DNA from: Microcebus murinus
Lineage: Eukaryota; Chordata; Mammalia; Primates; Cheirogaleidae
Direction: 5' to 3'
Length of the DNA: 64,000 bases
Assembly: GCF_040939455.1 (NCBI RefSeq)
Contig: NC_134109.1
Location: 30,769,501 to 30,833,500, forward strand
The position numbers and the translations under genes are program-made. Every line of letters begins with the position of its first letter. Position 1 is the stretch's first letter. Positions 1 through 9,220 of the stretch are shown piece by piece. The notes beneath the pieces were generated by a model. It ran no database searches. It was not told the DNA's origin and worked only from the letters and a program-made list of their open reading frames with translations.

Positions 1-39
1 CCTGGAGCATCTAAATCTACCAAGTCTGCCAAGAAATAA
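1..39 (+). CDS. 3' end of an upstream ADAM gene (unit 0 head, partial)
   Basis: The window opens inside a coding frame that ends with Lys-Lys and a TAA at 37-39. From the stop codon on, the DNA matches the sequence after the stops of the three complete ADAM genes at 21922, 37357 and 55375, so this is the C-terminal tail of a fourth array member lying upstream. The visible 12 residues are Ser/Lys/Ala-rich and differ from the His/Lys-rich tails of the other copies, so its cytoplasmic tail differs. Nothing can be said about its catalytic region. Confidence 0.85.
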   Translation, partial: PGASKSTKSAKK

Positions 40-1667
40 TAATGAAAGCCCATGCAGAGGGGAAACTCACATTGGCACTTATTGTGAGAAATGATCAATA
101 ATCACTCTGACAACAACAGAATCTTTCGGCAATTCTGACGTCATCTGGCAATAAAATCACTTTGCAATTTGTGTCTGCTCATGTCCTTAATACTCCCGTA
201 GATGAGGGCATAAACCCTTAGACACTAACAAGAGGACCTGTACTTATTTACCATTTGGTGTCTAATATTTTCTAGATACCCCTGTAGCAAGTCTTGTGTG
301 CAGTTGTATGTGCTTGTTTTTAACACTCTTAAGGTCTTTTTCTGATTGGTTATGTACGAGATTTCTGTTATTTGTCCATATCATTGTTAGTGCTAAACAA
401 ATAAGCATAAAAAGTAATTTTGGCAGAGGTGCAACAGGAAGATTAAAGATCTTTTGCGTCACAGGTGCCTTGAATCTCAGCAGTGGTCAGGCCACCTGCT
501 GACTGTGAGATCATACGCACAGTCTTAATAGTCCAGAGTTTCAAGGTGCACATTTTACCGTCGGAGATGAAATGTACTTTCCCAACGCTTTTGTGGCAGT
601 TAAAAGAAAGCACTTAAGAAAGGCCCGGGACAGTTTAGGCACTTAGTATGTGCTATCTGCTATCATTCTCATTATTATTCTTGTGTCGCGCTGTACCTGG
701 GGTATTCCACATGTAATGTCTTTGGCATGTTATCTTTATTTTTAAGTCAGGACCTAAGGAGTCATTCTTCACTGATACATCACTTCTTAACGTCTCTGCT
801 TGTCGAAGTCATAGGATCTCATTTTTTAAATCTCAGGAAGTGCCTAAGTACAGCCTGCCTATAAATCCTAGGATGAAGCTGAAACCTGATGTATGTACAG
901 ACATAAAATTTTAGCTAAAGGGAATCGGGAAGAATCACTTCAGAAACAGTGCACTAGAACAGGATCCGATACCCAGGAATGATTACATTCCTTCTGTTTA
1001 AACAACTCAGGTCTGAGATCAAATCTCTGTATGCAAATAGCAAATCTCTTTCTGAAAATGTCAAATCTGAATGCAGGTAGCCAGCAAAGGAGAGAGGAAG
1101 GATGTAGAACTAGAGAATCAATAGGGTTGCTGCCTAAGACATTGTAGTTTGTCCATCTTTTGTATAGCTCTGTTGGCCCCCATGTTTTGTCCAGTTGGCT
1201 TAACTGGAAAAGTCGCCCGGGTCTTCCTCCAGGGATGGGTTTGATCCCCTGTTACTGTGTCCTTGTCAAACATCAGTAGGTGCATTTGCACCTGGCACCA
1301 CTGCCTACTAACAACCAGGCTGGATGACCATTTACTAAACCGGGTTCTATATCCGTGACCCAAAGGCAATTATTGAAAGTACAGTGTGTCGTCCAACAAG
1401 GAGAGTCATTTTGTTACTGTTTGAGCAGACCTTTTGTCAAAGTATTATAACTGTACGGCCTCGTGGCCTGTTTTTCTCTGTCTCTCTTTTTTCCTCCTGT
1501 CCAATATCTGCTCATATCCTTTCTGGTCTGTTTTGTATTTGTGAAGCAGTTTTGTTTTCCCCAAGCTGTTTCATCTGTAGTTCCATCAGTTCGAATGTGT
1601 GTGGTTTTCGCTGTGTTCATGTTGCTATGTTGAAAGTACTGAACTGTGTGTTTCAACTGGAGAAGAG
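40..1667. other. ADAM 3' flank, unit backbone, no gene recognised
   Basis: Non-coding sequence present in all four units (also from 21923, 37358 and 55376) with only a handful of single-base differences per 1.6 kb. Short frames occur on both strands but show no domain, no codon bias and no consistent start, and I regard them as chance. It ends at the point where the ERV entered this unit. Confidence 0.6.
150..155 (+). promoter_or_regulatory. Poly(A) signal of the upstream ADAM gene
   Basis: A canonical AATAAA lies about 110 bp after the stop, with a GT/T-rich stretch about 15-30 bp downstream. The same hexamer at the same distance follows all three complete ADAM genes. Seen directly; use as the mRNA 3' end is inferred. 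Confidence 0.6.
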
Positions 1668-1672
1668 GTCTG
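1668..1672. repeat. ERV target-site duplication, left copy
   Basis: GTCTG immediately before the 5' LTR. The same five bases follow the 3' LTR at 8116-8120 and occur once at the empty site in the other units. Confidence 0.93.
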
Positions 1673-1896
1673 TGTAAGGCTGGTGGCAGGGGCCCCCTCC
1701 CCTCCCTAGATGGAAAGAGAAAACGCGTAGTGACCTGACCTGCCAAGGACAAAACTGCCAGGCCCTGCTGAGAGGATCCACACCCAGATGTCCACCTAGA
1801 TAAGAATGTTTTGGCTCCTGGATTCCACAAACACCTCCAGCCCCTCCTAAAATCCCCAGCTCTTCCCGCCAAAAGTCCCTAGCCAGGCCCAAAGGA

Positions 1897-1903
1897 TATA
1901 AAA
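1897..1903 (+). promoter_or_regulatory. LTR TATA box
   Basis: TATAAAA sits about 80 bp before the LTR AATAAA, as expected for a retroviral U3 promoter. The 3' LTR has the same box at 7950-7956. Confidence 0.75.
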
Positions 1904-1980
1904 GGCCTCAGCCCCTTCAAACTGCGGCGACTTCCGGGGCCCCTGCTCTTGGGGCCCCAGAACCTCGTCCACGAGTGTAT

Positions 1981-1986
1981 AATAAA
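1981..1986 (+). terminator. LTR poly(A) signal
   Basis: AATAAA in the R region of the 5' LTR. The equivalent in the 3' LTR is at 8034-8039 and would end the proviral transcript. Confidence 0.7.
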
Positions 1987-2064
1987 GCCACGTGGTTTGG
2001 CCCCCCCTACTCTTTCTCTTTCTGTGTCTCTTTTCTTTTCGCCACCGCCGAAAAACCTTACATT

Positions 2065-2082
2065 TGGTGCCGAAACCCGGGA
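2065..2082 (+). promoter_or_regulatory. Primer binding site, tRNA-Phe type
   Basis: TGGTGCCGAAACCCGGGA starts two bases after the 5' LTR. It is complementary to the 3' 18 bases of mammalian tRNA-Phe, including the CCA end. This supports the left LTR boundary and places the element near the F-type class I ERVs. Confidence 0.88.
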
Positions 2083-2195
2083 GGGGAGTCTTGGCTGCGC
2101 CGGCCTGCCTCAGGGCCGTGGTCGCGCCGTCCCCTCGTGTCTTCTAGACCTCGGACCGGGACCTCCACCGGACGCCAGCCAACCAATTGGCCTGG

Positions 2196-2201
2196 GTAAG
2201 T
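2196..2201 (+). promoter_or_regulatory. Candidate retroviral major splice donor
   Basis: GGGTAAGT, a near-consensus 5' splice site, lies about 115 bp after the primer site and before gag. That is where the donor for spliced env mRNA is expected. Prediction only. Confidence 0.5.
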
Positions 2202-2283
2202 CCCTCTGCCCTTGTGTTCCTAGCCCAATGAGTCCATTCCAGGCTCTCTGTCCTTAGCCCAAGTCAGAAATCCTCCACCATAA

Positions 2284-2925
2284 GGACCTGAGTGTCTCGG
2301 GGACGCCTGAGCCCCTTCAGTCAGTCCTTCCATCCGTAAGGATTTATAAGGACCTGAGTGTCTCGGGGACGCCCGAGTCCCCTCAGTCAGTCCTTCCATC
2401 CGTAAGGATTTATAAGGACCTGAGTGTCTCGGGGACACCCGAGCCCCTTCAGTCAGTCCTTCCATCCGTAAGGATTTACAAGGACCTGAGTGTCTCGGGG
2501 ACGCCCGAGCCCCCTCAGTCAGTCCTTCCATCCGTAAGGATTTATAAGGACCTGAGTGTCTCGGAGACGCCCGTGCCCCTCAGTCAGTCCTTCCATCCGT
2601 AAGGATTTACAAGGACCTGAGTGTCTCGGGGACGCCCGAGCCCCCTCAGTCAGTCCTTCCATCCGTAAGGATTTATAAGGACCTGAGTGTCTCGGGGACG
2701 CCCGAGCCCCCTCAGTCAGTCCTTCCATCCGTAAAGATTTACAAGGACCTGAGTGTCTCGGGGACGCCCGAGCCCCCTCAGTCAGTCCTTCCATCCGTAA
2801 GGATTTATAAGGACCTGAGTGTCTTGGGGACGCCCGAGCCCCTCAGTCAGTCCTTCCATCCGTAAGGATCCATAAGGCCCTGAGTGCCTCAGGGACGCCT
2901 GATCCCCTCAGTCAGTCCTTTCCAA
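2284..2925 (+). repeat. Ten 65-66 bp tandem repeats in the ERV leader
   Basis: Units begin at 2284, 2350, 2416, 2482, 2548, 2613, 2679, 2745, 2811 and 2876, each starting with a GGACCTGAGTG-type block (the last is GGCCCTGAG). The array fills most of the leader between the splice donor and gag. Units differ at a few bases and the last is the most diverged. Because 66 is a multiple of 3, the minus strand shows a repetitive open frame with a 22-residue period; I do not treat that as a gene. Confidence 0.93.
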
Positions 2926-3008
2926 GGCTCAGAGCCTTCTCTCCAAGGCCTGATCGGTGACCTGGGACGCCGGCTCCCGATCTCCTCCCCTCATTGGACT
3001 AGGACACC

Positions 3009-6000
3009 ATGGGCAGTCAACCCTCCAAAATCAAATCTAACACGCCTCTGGGCTGTCTCTTAGCCAGTCTTGCAGCCCTGGGCCTCAAGTCTGATATTCG
3101 GCCCAAGCGACTCATTTTCTATTGTAACACTGCCTGGCCGATGTACAAATTAGGCAATGGGTCACAATGGCCTAAAAATGGGACTTTCAATTTCAAAATT
3201 TTACAAGATCTCGACAACTTTTGTCACCAAAATGGCAAATGGTGGGAGATCCCTTATGTCCAGGCTTTCTTCCATCTGTGTTCCCGTCCTTCCCTCTGTC
3301 AGACCTGTGACCCGTCACAAATGCTCCTTGCACTGAGTCCTCCACCGTCCTTGGCCTCTTCTACCTCTCAGCCGAAGGACCCGTTAGAAACCTCTTCCAC
3401 CTTTTCTGACCCTCCTGACTCCCTTACCTCTCCCCCTGCTCAGCCTCCACTATATCTGGGTCCTCTTCCTCCACCTCCTCCTCCTCCTAGTGCCCCACTG
3501 TCCTCTGCTACTGCTTGTGCTGGCTCTCTGCCAACATCCCCTGTCAGTCACCACACTCGATCCCATGCAGGGCCCTCAGGCCAAACCCTTCTCTGTCCCA
3601 TGAGAGAGGTAGCCAGTGCCGAAAAGGTCGTGCACGTCCATGTTCCCTTCTCCCTTTCTGATCTCTCTCAGATTGAGAAGCGTTTAGGCTCCTTTTCTAA
3701 CGACCCCACAGCCTACACCAAAGAGTTTCGCTATCTTACACAAGCATATGATTTGACCTGGCATGATATTTTTGTTATTCTGGTTTCTACTCTTACTACT
3801 GATGAAAAGGAACGTGTCTGGGCGGCAGCTCAGGGACATGCTGATCAAGTCCACCTAGCAGACCGCACCATGCCGGTCGGGGCCGAGGCTGTCCCACGCA
3901 GTGAGCCAGGGTGGGAATACCAGCCAGACACCCCCGCCGGCCAAGATGGTAGAACCCGCCGAGATCGCATGCTGCAATGCATTCTTGCTGGTCTCCAGGC
4001 CGCTGCCCACCGGGCAGTTAATTTTAATAAGCTTAGAGAAATCACTCAAAAGCCAGATGAAAATCCCGCGGCCTTCCTCAGCCGCCTTACGAGTGCTCTC
4101 ATCCAACACACCCGCTTGGACCTCACTTCCCCAGCAGGGGCCACCGTCCTTGCACTTCACTTTATCACTCAGTCCTCCTCTGACATTAGACGCAAACTTA
4201 AAAAGGCAGAAGAAGGCCCTCAGACCCCCATCCGAGACCTGGTGAACATGGCATTTAAAATCTTTAATTCCCGAGATAAACAGGCAGAGGCCCAAAGGAA
4301 AGCCCGTGCCCACCAAAAGGCACACCTGCAAGCTCAAGCCTTGGTTGCAGCCCTGCGGCCGGTGGGGCCCGGAAAGCCATCAACCTCGTCTAAAGCCACC
4401 AGCCGCACTCCGCCAGGCACCTGCTTCAAGTGTGGTAAGGAAGGCCACTGGGCCAACAGATGCCCGCAGCCACGTCAGCCCAATAAGCCTTGTCCGGCCT
4501 GTGGTCAAGAGGGACACTGGAAGAGTGATTGCCCCTTGGGACAAAGGTCTAGAGGGTCAGTCCTTCCACCCCCAGACCTGCCGTTGACGGTTTTGGGCTT
4601 GGCTGCAGAAGACCGACGGAGGCCCGGCTTTGCCACCCCGATCACCCTCGCTGAGCCCAGGGTAACAATCAAGGTATCGGGTAAGACAGTGTCCTTTCTG
4701 GTTAACACGGGGGCTACCTACTCTGTCCTGCCTTCTTTTTCAGGCCCTACTTATCCTTCCCAGGTGTCAGTTATGGGTATTGATGGCAGTCCTTCATGGC
4801 CTCCTACTACTGGTCCTCTGACATGTCTCATAGACAACCATTCCATCACCCACTCCTTTCTCATCATGCCCTCCTGTCCTATTCCACTTTTAGGAAGAGA
4901 TTTATTAGCCAAATTAGGCACCATACTCCACTTTTCCTCAAGGACATCTGCCCTTCTCCTTCTATCCCTCTCTTCAGATTCCTCACCCACACCCTCTGCT
5001 TCTCCGAAGACGTGCCCTCTCCCGCCTGAACTTGTAGACTCTCGGGTTTGGGGCACCTCTACCCTAGTAGTGGCCACACACCACATCCCTGTCCTCATTC
5101 GACTCAAAGACCCTTCATCTTTCCCTTCCCGCCCCCAGTTCCCTGTTTCAGTGACCCACCGCAGAGGTCTAAAACCCATTATAGAACGTCTTCTGCATGA
5201 AAAACGTTTAATCCCAACTAATTCTCCCTATAACATACCCATTCTCCTAGTAAAGAAGCCAAACAGGTCCTACCGGCTGGTTAAGGACCTGAGGCTCTTT
5301 AAGGAGGCTGCTATCCCCATACACCCTGTGGTGCCCAATCCCTGCACTTTACTTTCTCATATTCCGCCCTCCACTGCCCGCTTTTCTGTTCTGGACCTCA
5401 AAGATGCCTTCTTTGCTATCCCCTTAGACCCAGCCAGTTACAATCTCTTTGCCTCTATGTGGGGAGATCCTGACACAAATGCATCTAGACAACTCACTTG
5501 GACCGTCCTGCCCCAGGGGTTTGGGGACAGCCCCCACCTATTTGGTCAGGCTCTGGCCCAGGACCTACTCCAATGTCCCTTACAGCCTAGCGCTGTTCTC
5601 CAATATGTTAATGATCTACTGCTCTGTAGTTCCTCTTCACAGCACTCTAAGACCCGCACTGCCTCTCTACTTAACTTCCTTATTTCCAAGGGCTATCGAG
5701 TGTCCCCCTCCAAAGTCCAGCCGTCCAAGCCCACGGTCACATATCTTGGACTTCGGCCCACCCCCACGTCCCGGGATCTCACTGTTGACCGCCAATGGGC
5801 TCTTTTCGATCTCCAACCACCCACGCCCGCTGAACAGATTCTGTCTTTCCTTGGATTGGTTGGTTTCTTCCGACACTGGATCCCTAACTTCTCTTTCCTT
5901 GCTAAACCCCTCTATGATGCAGCCCACGATGCCTCTGCTGGCCCTTTACTAAACCCCCAAGCTGTCGGCCATGCATTTCTAAAGCTTCGTGAAGCTCTAC

Positions 6001-6707
6001 TCCAGGGACCACCTCTAAGACTCCCTCATCCTAAAAAACCCTTTTACTTCTACACGGATGAGCACCAGGGCTTGGCCCTCAGTGTCTTCACCCAGCCTTT
6101 AGGCTCCTGGAGCCCACCCACCTGTACTCCAGTGGCTTATTTATCCAAACAACTAGACACCACAGTCCATGGCTGGCCGCCTTGCCTTAGGGCACTGGGC
6201 GTGGCAGCCTCTCTTGCCAGGGAAGCACTAAAGCTTTCCCTCAGACAGGACCTTCGTGTCTTTTCCACCCATTGCCTTCAAGATCTACTAACTCACCGCT
6301 CGTTAGAGTCCCTCACTCCCTCTAGATTACAGGAATTCCATCTCATATTCATAGAAAATCCCAACATTACCCTAACACAGTCTCCTACTTCAAACCCTGC
6401 TACTTTGCTGCCCATCCCGTCCTTAACCCTCTCCTCTCGCTCCTGCCCTGAGACGGTCAATGCCGCCACCACCTCTAGGCCCGATCTCTCGGACCTCTCA
6501 GTTGCAGACTTAACACTGTTTGCTGATGGCGGCTCGACCATGAGAGATGACGGCAAACGCCAGGCAGCCTATGCCCTTGTCTCGACCTCTCAGGTTACAG
6601 AGGCGTCCGCCTCCCCAAAGGCACCACTTCCCAAAAGGCAGAACAGACTCTGGCTGGACAACTTGTTCCTTCTTGTCCCCATAACCCCACTCTCACCTCT
6701 TGGTTAG
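3009..6707 (+). pseudogene. ERV gag-pro-pol in one open frame, catalytically altered, 3' truncated
   Basis: One 1232-codon frame. Gag starts MGSQPS, a myristoylation-type N-terminus. A proline run near residues 151-160 resembles a late-domain region. A gamma-type capsid C-terminal segment lies near 350, and two CX2CX4HX4C zinc knuckles start at residues 472 and 495. No stop separates gag from pro-pol, although gamma-like viruses normally have one. In the protease, position 566 is Asn where the catalytic Asp is expected (NTGA). The reverse transcriptase has LPQGF near 833, and its active-site motif reads YVND (Asn868). RNase H begins with its first Asp at about 1173, then runs into a deletion junction near 6640 and ends at a TAG. 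The rest of RNase H and all of integrase are missing. A full enzyme set cannot be made. Confidence 0.93.
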
Positions 6708-7660
6708 ATATCATACAGCACAACCTCACCTTCCTAAATTCCTCTGAAATAATCCCTAATATTTCCCACTGTTTCCTCTATGCCTCCCTTCAGCAGCCCC
6801 TACTGGCTGCTGTCCCTCTAAATTATTCTAACCCCCAAACTCCCTCATCAACTCCCTCATGCTCCACTCCGCTCACTCGTGTTCCCCTTTGGGAACCTGA
6901 GCCTACAGGCCAACCCTATGCAGATCTCATGTGTTCTCTCACCTCCCACACTGACCCCGACCTACAACTTCATGGATGCCACCTTACCAACCATTCTGTG
7001 ACCACGACCACCTCCCCTGCTCTGGGACAGTTCTTCTGGTGCAACGGAACACTTACCTGCTGGGTCAATACATCCACCCCAGGTCCTTGTTTCCCTGTCA
7101 TGGTGGTCCCTCAATTAACTCTATACGGTGAGTCTGAGTTTGAATGGCTTCTCCCAGGGCCCCAGCCAAGACTAGCCACCTTTCTACCTGTCATGGTAAG
7201 TCTCAGCTTGGCCTCTTCCATTGTGGCCTCAGGGCTCGCGGGAGGTGCCCTGGGCCATGGTGTCATATCTGCCCAAGATTTTACAGATCTGCTGATGACT
7301 GAAAAAAGAAAAACCTGCCTTTTCCTTCATAAAGAATGCTGCTGCTATGTCGGTGAATCAGGCCTTATGGAGCAGAACATAGACAAGCTCACCAACCTGA
7401 GTAAAGACCTGCACAACCTCCGCCACTGGGATGCGTCCCCCTTTGGCTGGATACAATTCCCTTTGGCTACCTGGCCATTGCCGCTAATAGGACCCAGTCT
7501 CATCATCTGCCTAATCTTTCTATTTGTTCCCTGTCTTTTACAGTTCCTCCAGCGCCGCCTACAAAAACTGACACGAATGGCGGTAAACCAACTACTTCTT
7601 CATCCATACTTTCCACTACCAACCACCCCTCCACCAACCGACCCGGCCTATAGCCCCTAA
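6644..7660 (+). pseudogene. ERV env fragment, 5' truncated and internally shortened
   Basis: An env-like frame, different from the pol frame, is open from about 6644 to TAA at 7660; its first Met is at 6929. The surface-subunit part has several Asn-X-Ser/Thr sites and paired cysteines. It continues into a hydrophobic Ala/Gly-rich fusion-peptide-like stretch, a short ectodomain with a CX6CC motif near 7316-7342, and a membrane anchor near 7465-7545 followed by a basic tail. The segment between fusion peptide and CX6CC is much shorter than usual, so much of the heptad region is missing. The N-terminus and signal peptide are lost in the pol-env deletion. It is a broken gene. Confidence 0.85.
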
Positions 7661-7714
7661 CTACGCCCCCTCCTAGCAGGAAGTAGTCAGAAAGAGCAGC
7701 GCCCATCATAACCA

Positions 7715-7727
7715 AAAAGGCCGGAAT
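7715..7727 (+). promoter_or_regulatory. Candidate polypurine tract
   Basis: A purine-rich stretch (AAAAAGGCCGGAA) directly abuts the 3' LTR, where the plus-strand primer of a retrovirus lies. Two pyrimidines interrupt it. Confidence 0.5.
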
Positions 7728-8115
7728 GTAAGGCTGGTGGCAGGGGCCCCTCCCCTCCCTAGATGGAAAAAGAAAACGCTTAGTGACCTGACCTGCCAAG
7801 GACAAAACTGCCAGGCCCTGCTGAGAGGATCCACACCCAGATGTCCACCTAGATAAGAATGTTTTGGCTCCTGGATTCCACAAACACCTCCAGCCCCTCC
7901 TAAAATCCCCAGCTCTTCCCGCCAAAAGTCCCTAGCCAGGCCCAAAGGATATAAAAGGCCTCAGCCCCTTCAAACTGCGGCGACTTCCGGGGCCCCTGCT
8001 CTTGGGGCCCCAGAACCTCGTCCACGAGTGTATAATAAAGCCACGTGGTTTGGCCCCCCCTACTCTTTCTCTTTCTGTGTCTCTATTCTTTTCGCCACTG
8101 CCGAAAAACCTTACA
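7728..8115 (+). repeat. 3' LTR of the ERV
   Basis: A 388-bp LTR with the same TGTAAGG/CCTTACA ends, TATAAAA at 7950-7956 and AATAAA at 8034-8039. By eye it differs from the 5' LTR at about four bases and two single-base indels near the start. Confidence 0.95.
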
Positions 8116-8120
8116 GTCTG
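8116..8120. repeat. ERV target-site duplication, right copy
   Basis: GTCTG immediately after the 3' LTR, followed by the same flank (GTGTGACAGAC) that follows the empty sites in the other units. Confidence 0.93.
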
Positions 8121-9170
8121 GTGTGACAGACAACTTGATTATTTCTGAATAGCATCTGATAATTCAGGTTAAAGGCCCTAAACAAAAAGGTGTTCATGTC
8201 AGCATTAAGGCCTAATATGAGTGTTCATTAAAAGCGGCCCCTCGTTGGTGCCAGAGATTTGAGACAGGCTCATCACACCCGTGTAACCTTGATGGCATTA
8301 ACTCAGTCAACATAAGGGCAGAAAACTTCAGAGTCACCTTTAAGACGTTTCCCTCCTATTTTTAGAACATCCGTGTGTCAAAGGGAGGTGGTATTCCAGG
8401 TCAAACGGTAAGTGCTAGCTGGAGAGTGGAGGAGGAGCAAGGGGCCCCAAAAGAAGACAGGGATCCGGATAGAAGGCAGATGAGACAAGGGCGGGGTTAT
8501 AACAGACAGGAAGGGGAAGGTCTTTGGGAAGGGAAGAACATTGAGGTTGTTGAAAAGAGGCCTCAAAAAGGCTAGAGTCTGTTCAAAAGGTTTCTTTTCT
8601 TGATTTCTTCATGCCAACGGGAGTAATCTATCCCTGGCGTGTCAGGTATTCCATTATCCTTCTTTTCTAAGATGCCACAAAAATGCACAAGTTTGACATG
8701 TCCCAAGTTACCCAGAGGCCACTGCTGTTCAAAATTATACTTTCTGGAATCATGCCACTGATGACTTTAATGGATTTACAAACTTTGTGCCGATGATATA
8801 CCCAGCACAGATCTGGCCAGGGGTTTAGGTTGAACAGGAGTTTGCATAGTAAGAGACGTCTGAGAGAGCCTTGCCCTATCTTAGGAAAATCGCCTAAATC
8901 CTGCACTCATCCAAAGAATTGCAAAAGACAAAAGGAAAATACTGACTTCACTCTCACAAAAAGTTGGCCTACAAAAGAATCAAGGCCTGCAAACTCCATG
9001 CTATGAGGAAAACAAATCATAGAACAGGAACAGGACTCACCTCTCCACTCCAGGAAATCAGGATTTTTTGATACATGCTGTCTTTGACCCACAACTGGGC
9101 AGTGTTGGGGGTTTGTCCAAAACTATCCCAAGTAACAACACAAAACTATCAAATGTATATGTGTATGCGT

Positions 9171-9171
<1 letters not shown>
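8121..9171. other. Unit backbone, no gene recognised
   Basis: Sequence shared by all units (from 23556, 38991 and 57009). It has short frames on both strands, including 66 codons at 8375-8575, without recognisable domains. It may hold decayed repeats, but I could not assign any. Confidence 0.5.

Positions 9172-9217
<46 letters not shown>
9172..9217. repeat. (CA)n microsatellite, unit 0
   Basis: A pure CA run of about 46 bp. The same locus is about 46 bp in unit 1, 36 in unit 2 and 44 in unit 3. Confidence 0.97.

Positions 9218-9220
<3 letters not shown>

Larger units (their letters stand above)
1673..2062 (+). repeat. 5' LTR of the ERV
   Basis: A 390-bp LTR starting TGTAAGG and ending CCTTACA. 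It holds a TATAAAA box at 1897-1903 and an AATAAA at 1981-1986, followed by a T/C-rich stretch, which gives the U3-R-U5 order. It pairs with the 388-bp copy at 7728-8115. Confidence 0.95.
1673..8115 (+). mobile_element. Endogenous retrovirus, class I/gamma-like, two LTRs
   Basis: A 6443-bp provirus bounded by two LTRs with matching TGTAAGG/CCTTACA ends and flanked by the 5-bp duplication GTCTG. Order: LTR, tRNA-Phe-type primer site, splice donor, leader repeats, gag-pro-pol, env fragment, purine tract, LTR. It is shorter than a full gamma-like provirus because the rest of RNase H, the integrase and the start of env are missing. The LTRs differ by about four substitutions and two single-base indels by eye, so it is fairly young. 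It is present only in unit 0; units 1, 2 and 3 have the uninterrupted site at 23551, 38986 and 57004. The Phe primer site and gag-pol style suggest an ERV-F/H-related class I group (inference). Confidence 0.95.

Noticed and set aside
40..1667. Small frames in the ADAM 3' flank as possible genes
   Set aside because: Short, on both strands, without domains or conserved starts. The region reads as non-coding flank.
1414..1892. Minus-strand frames spanning the ERV left end
   Set aside because: They cross the host-LTR boundary and exist only because of the insertion. A similar frame appears in the 3' LTR.
2220..2794. Minus-strand frames with a 22-residue repeat (MEGLTEGA type)
   Set aside because: They are read from the ERV leader minisatellite. 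Its 66-bp period is a multiple of three, so one open unit keeps the whole array open. No start context or family is recognised.
4751..5179. Minus-strand frame in ERV pro-pol
   Set aside because: A shadow of the sense pol frame in GC-rich coding DNA.
9172..9217. Array-like short repeats as a CRISPR or regulatory array
   Set aside because: The host is a mammal. The repeats are a dinucleotide run and an ERV leader minisatellite, without spacers.
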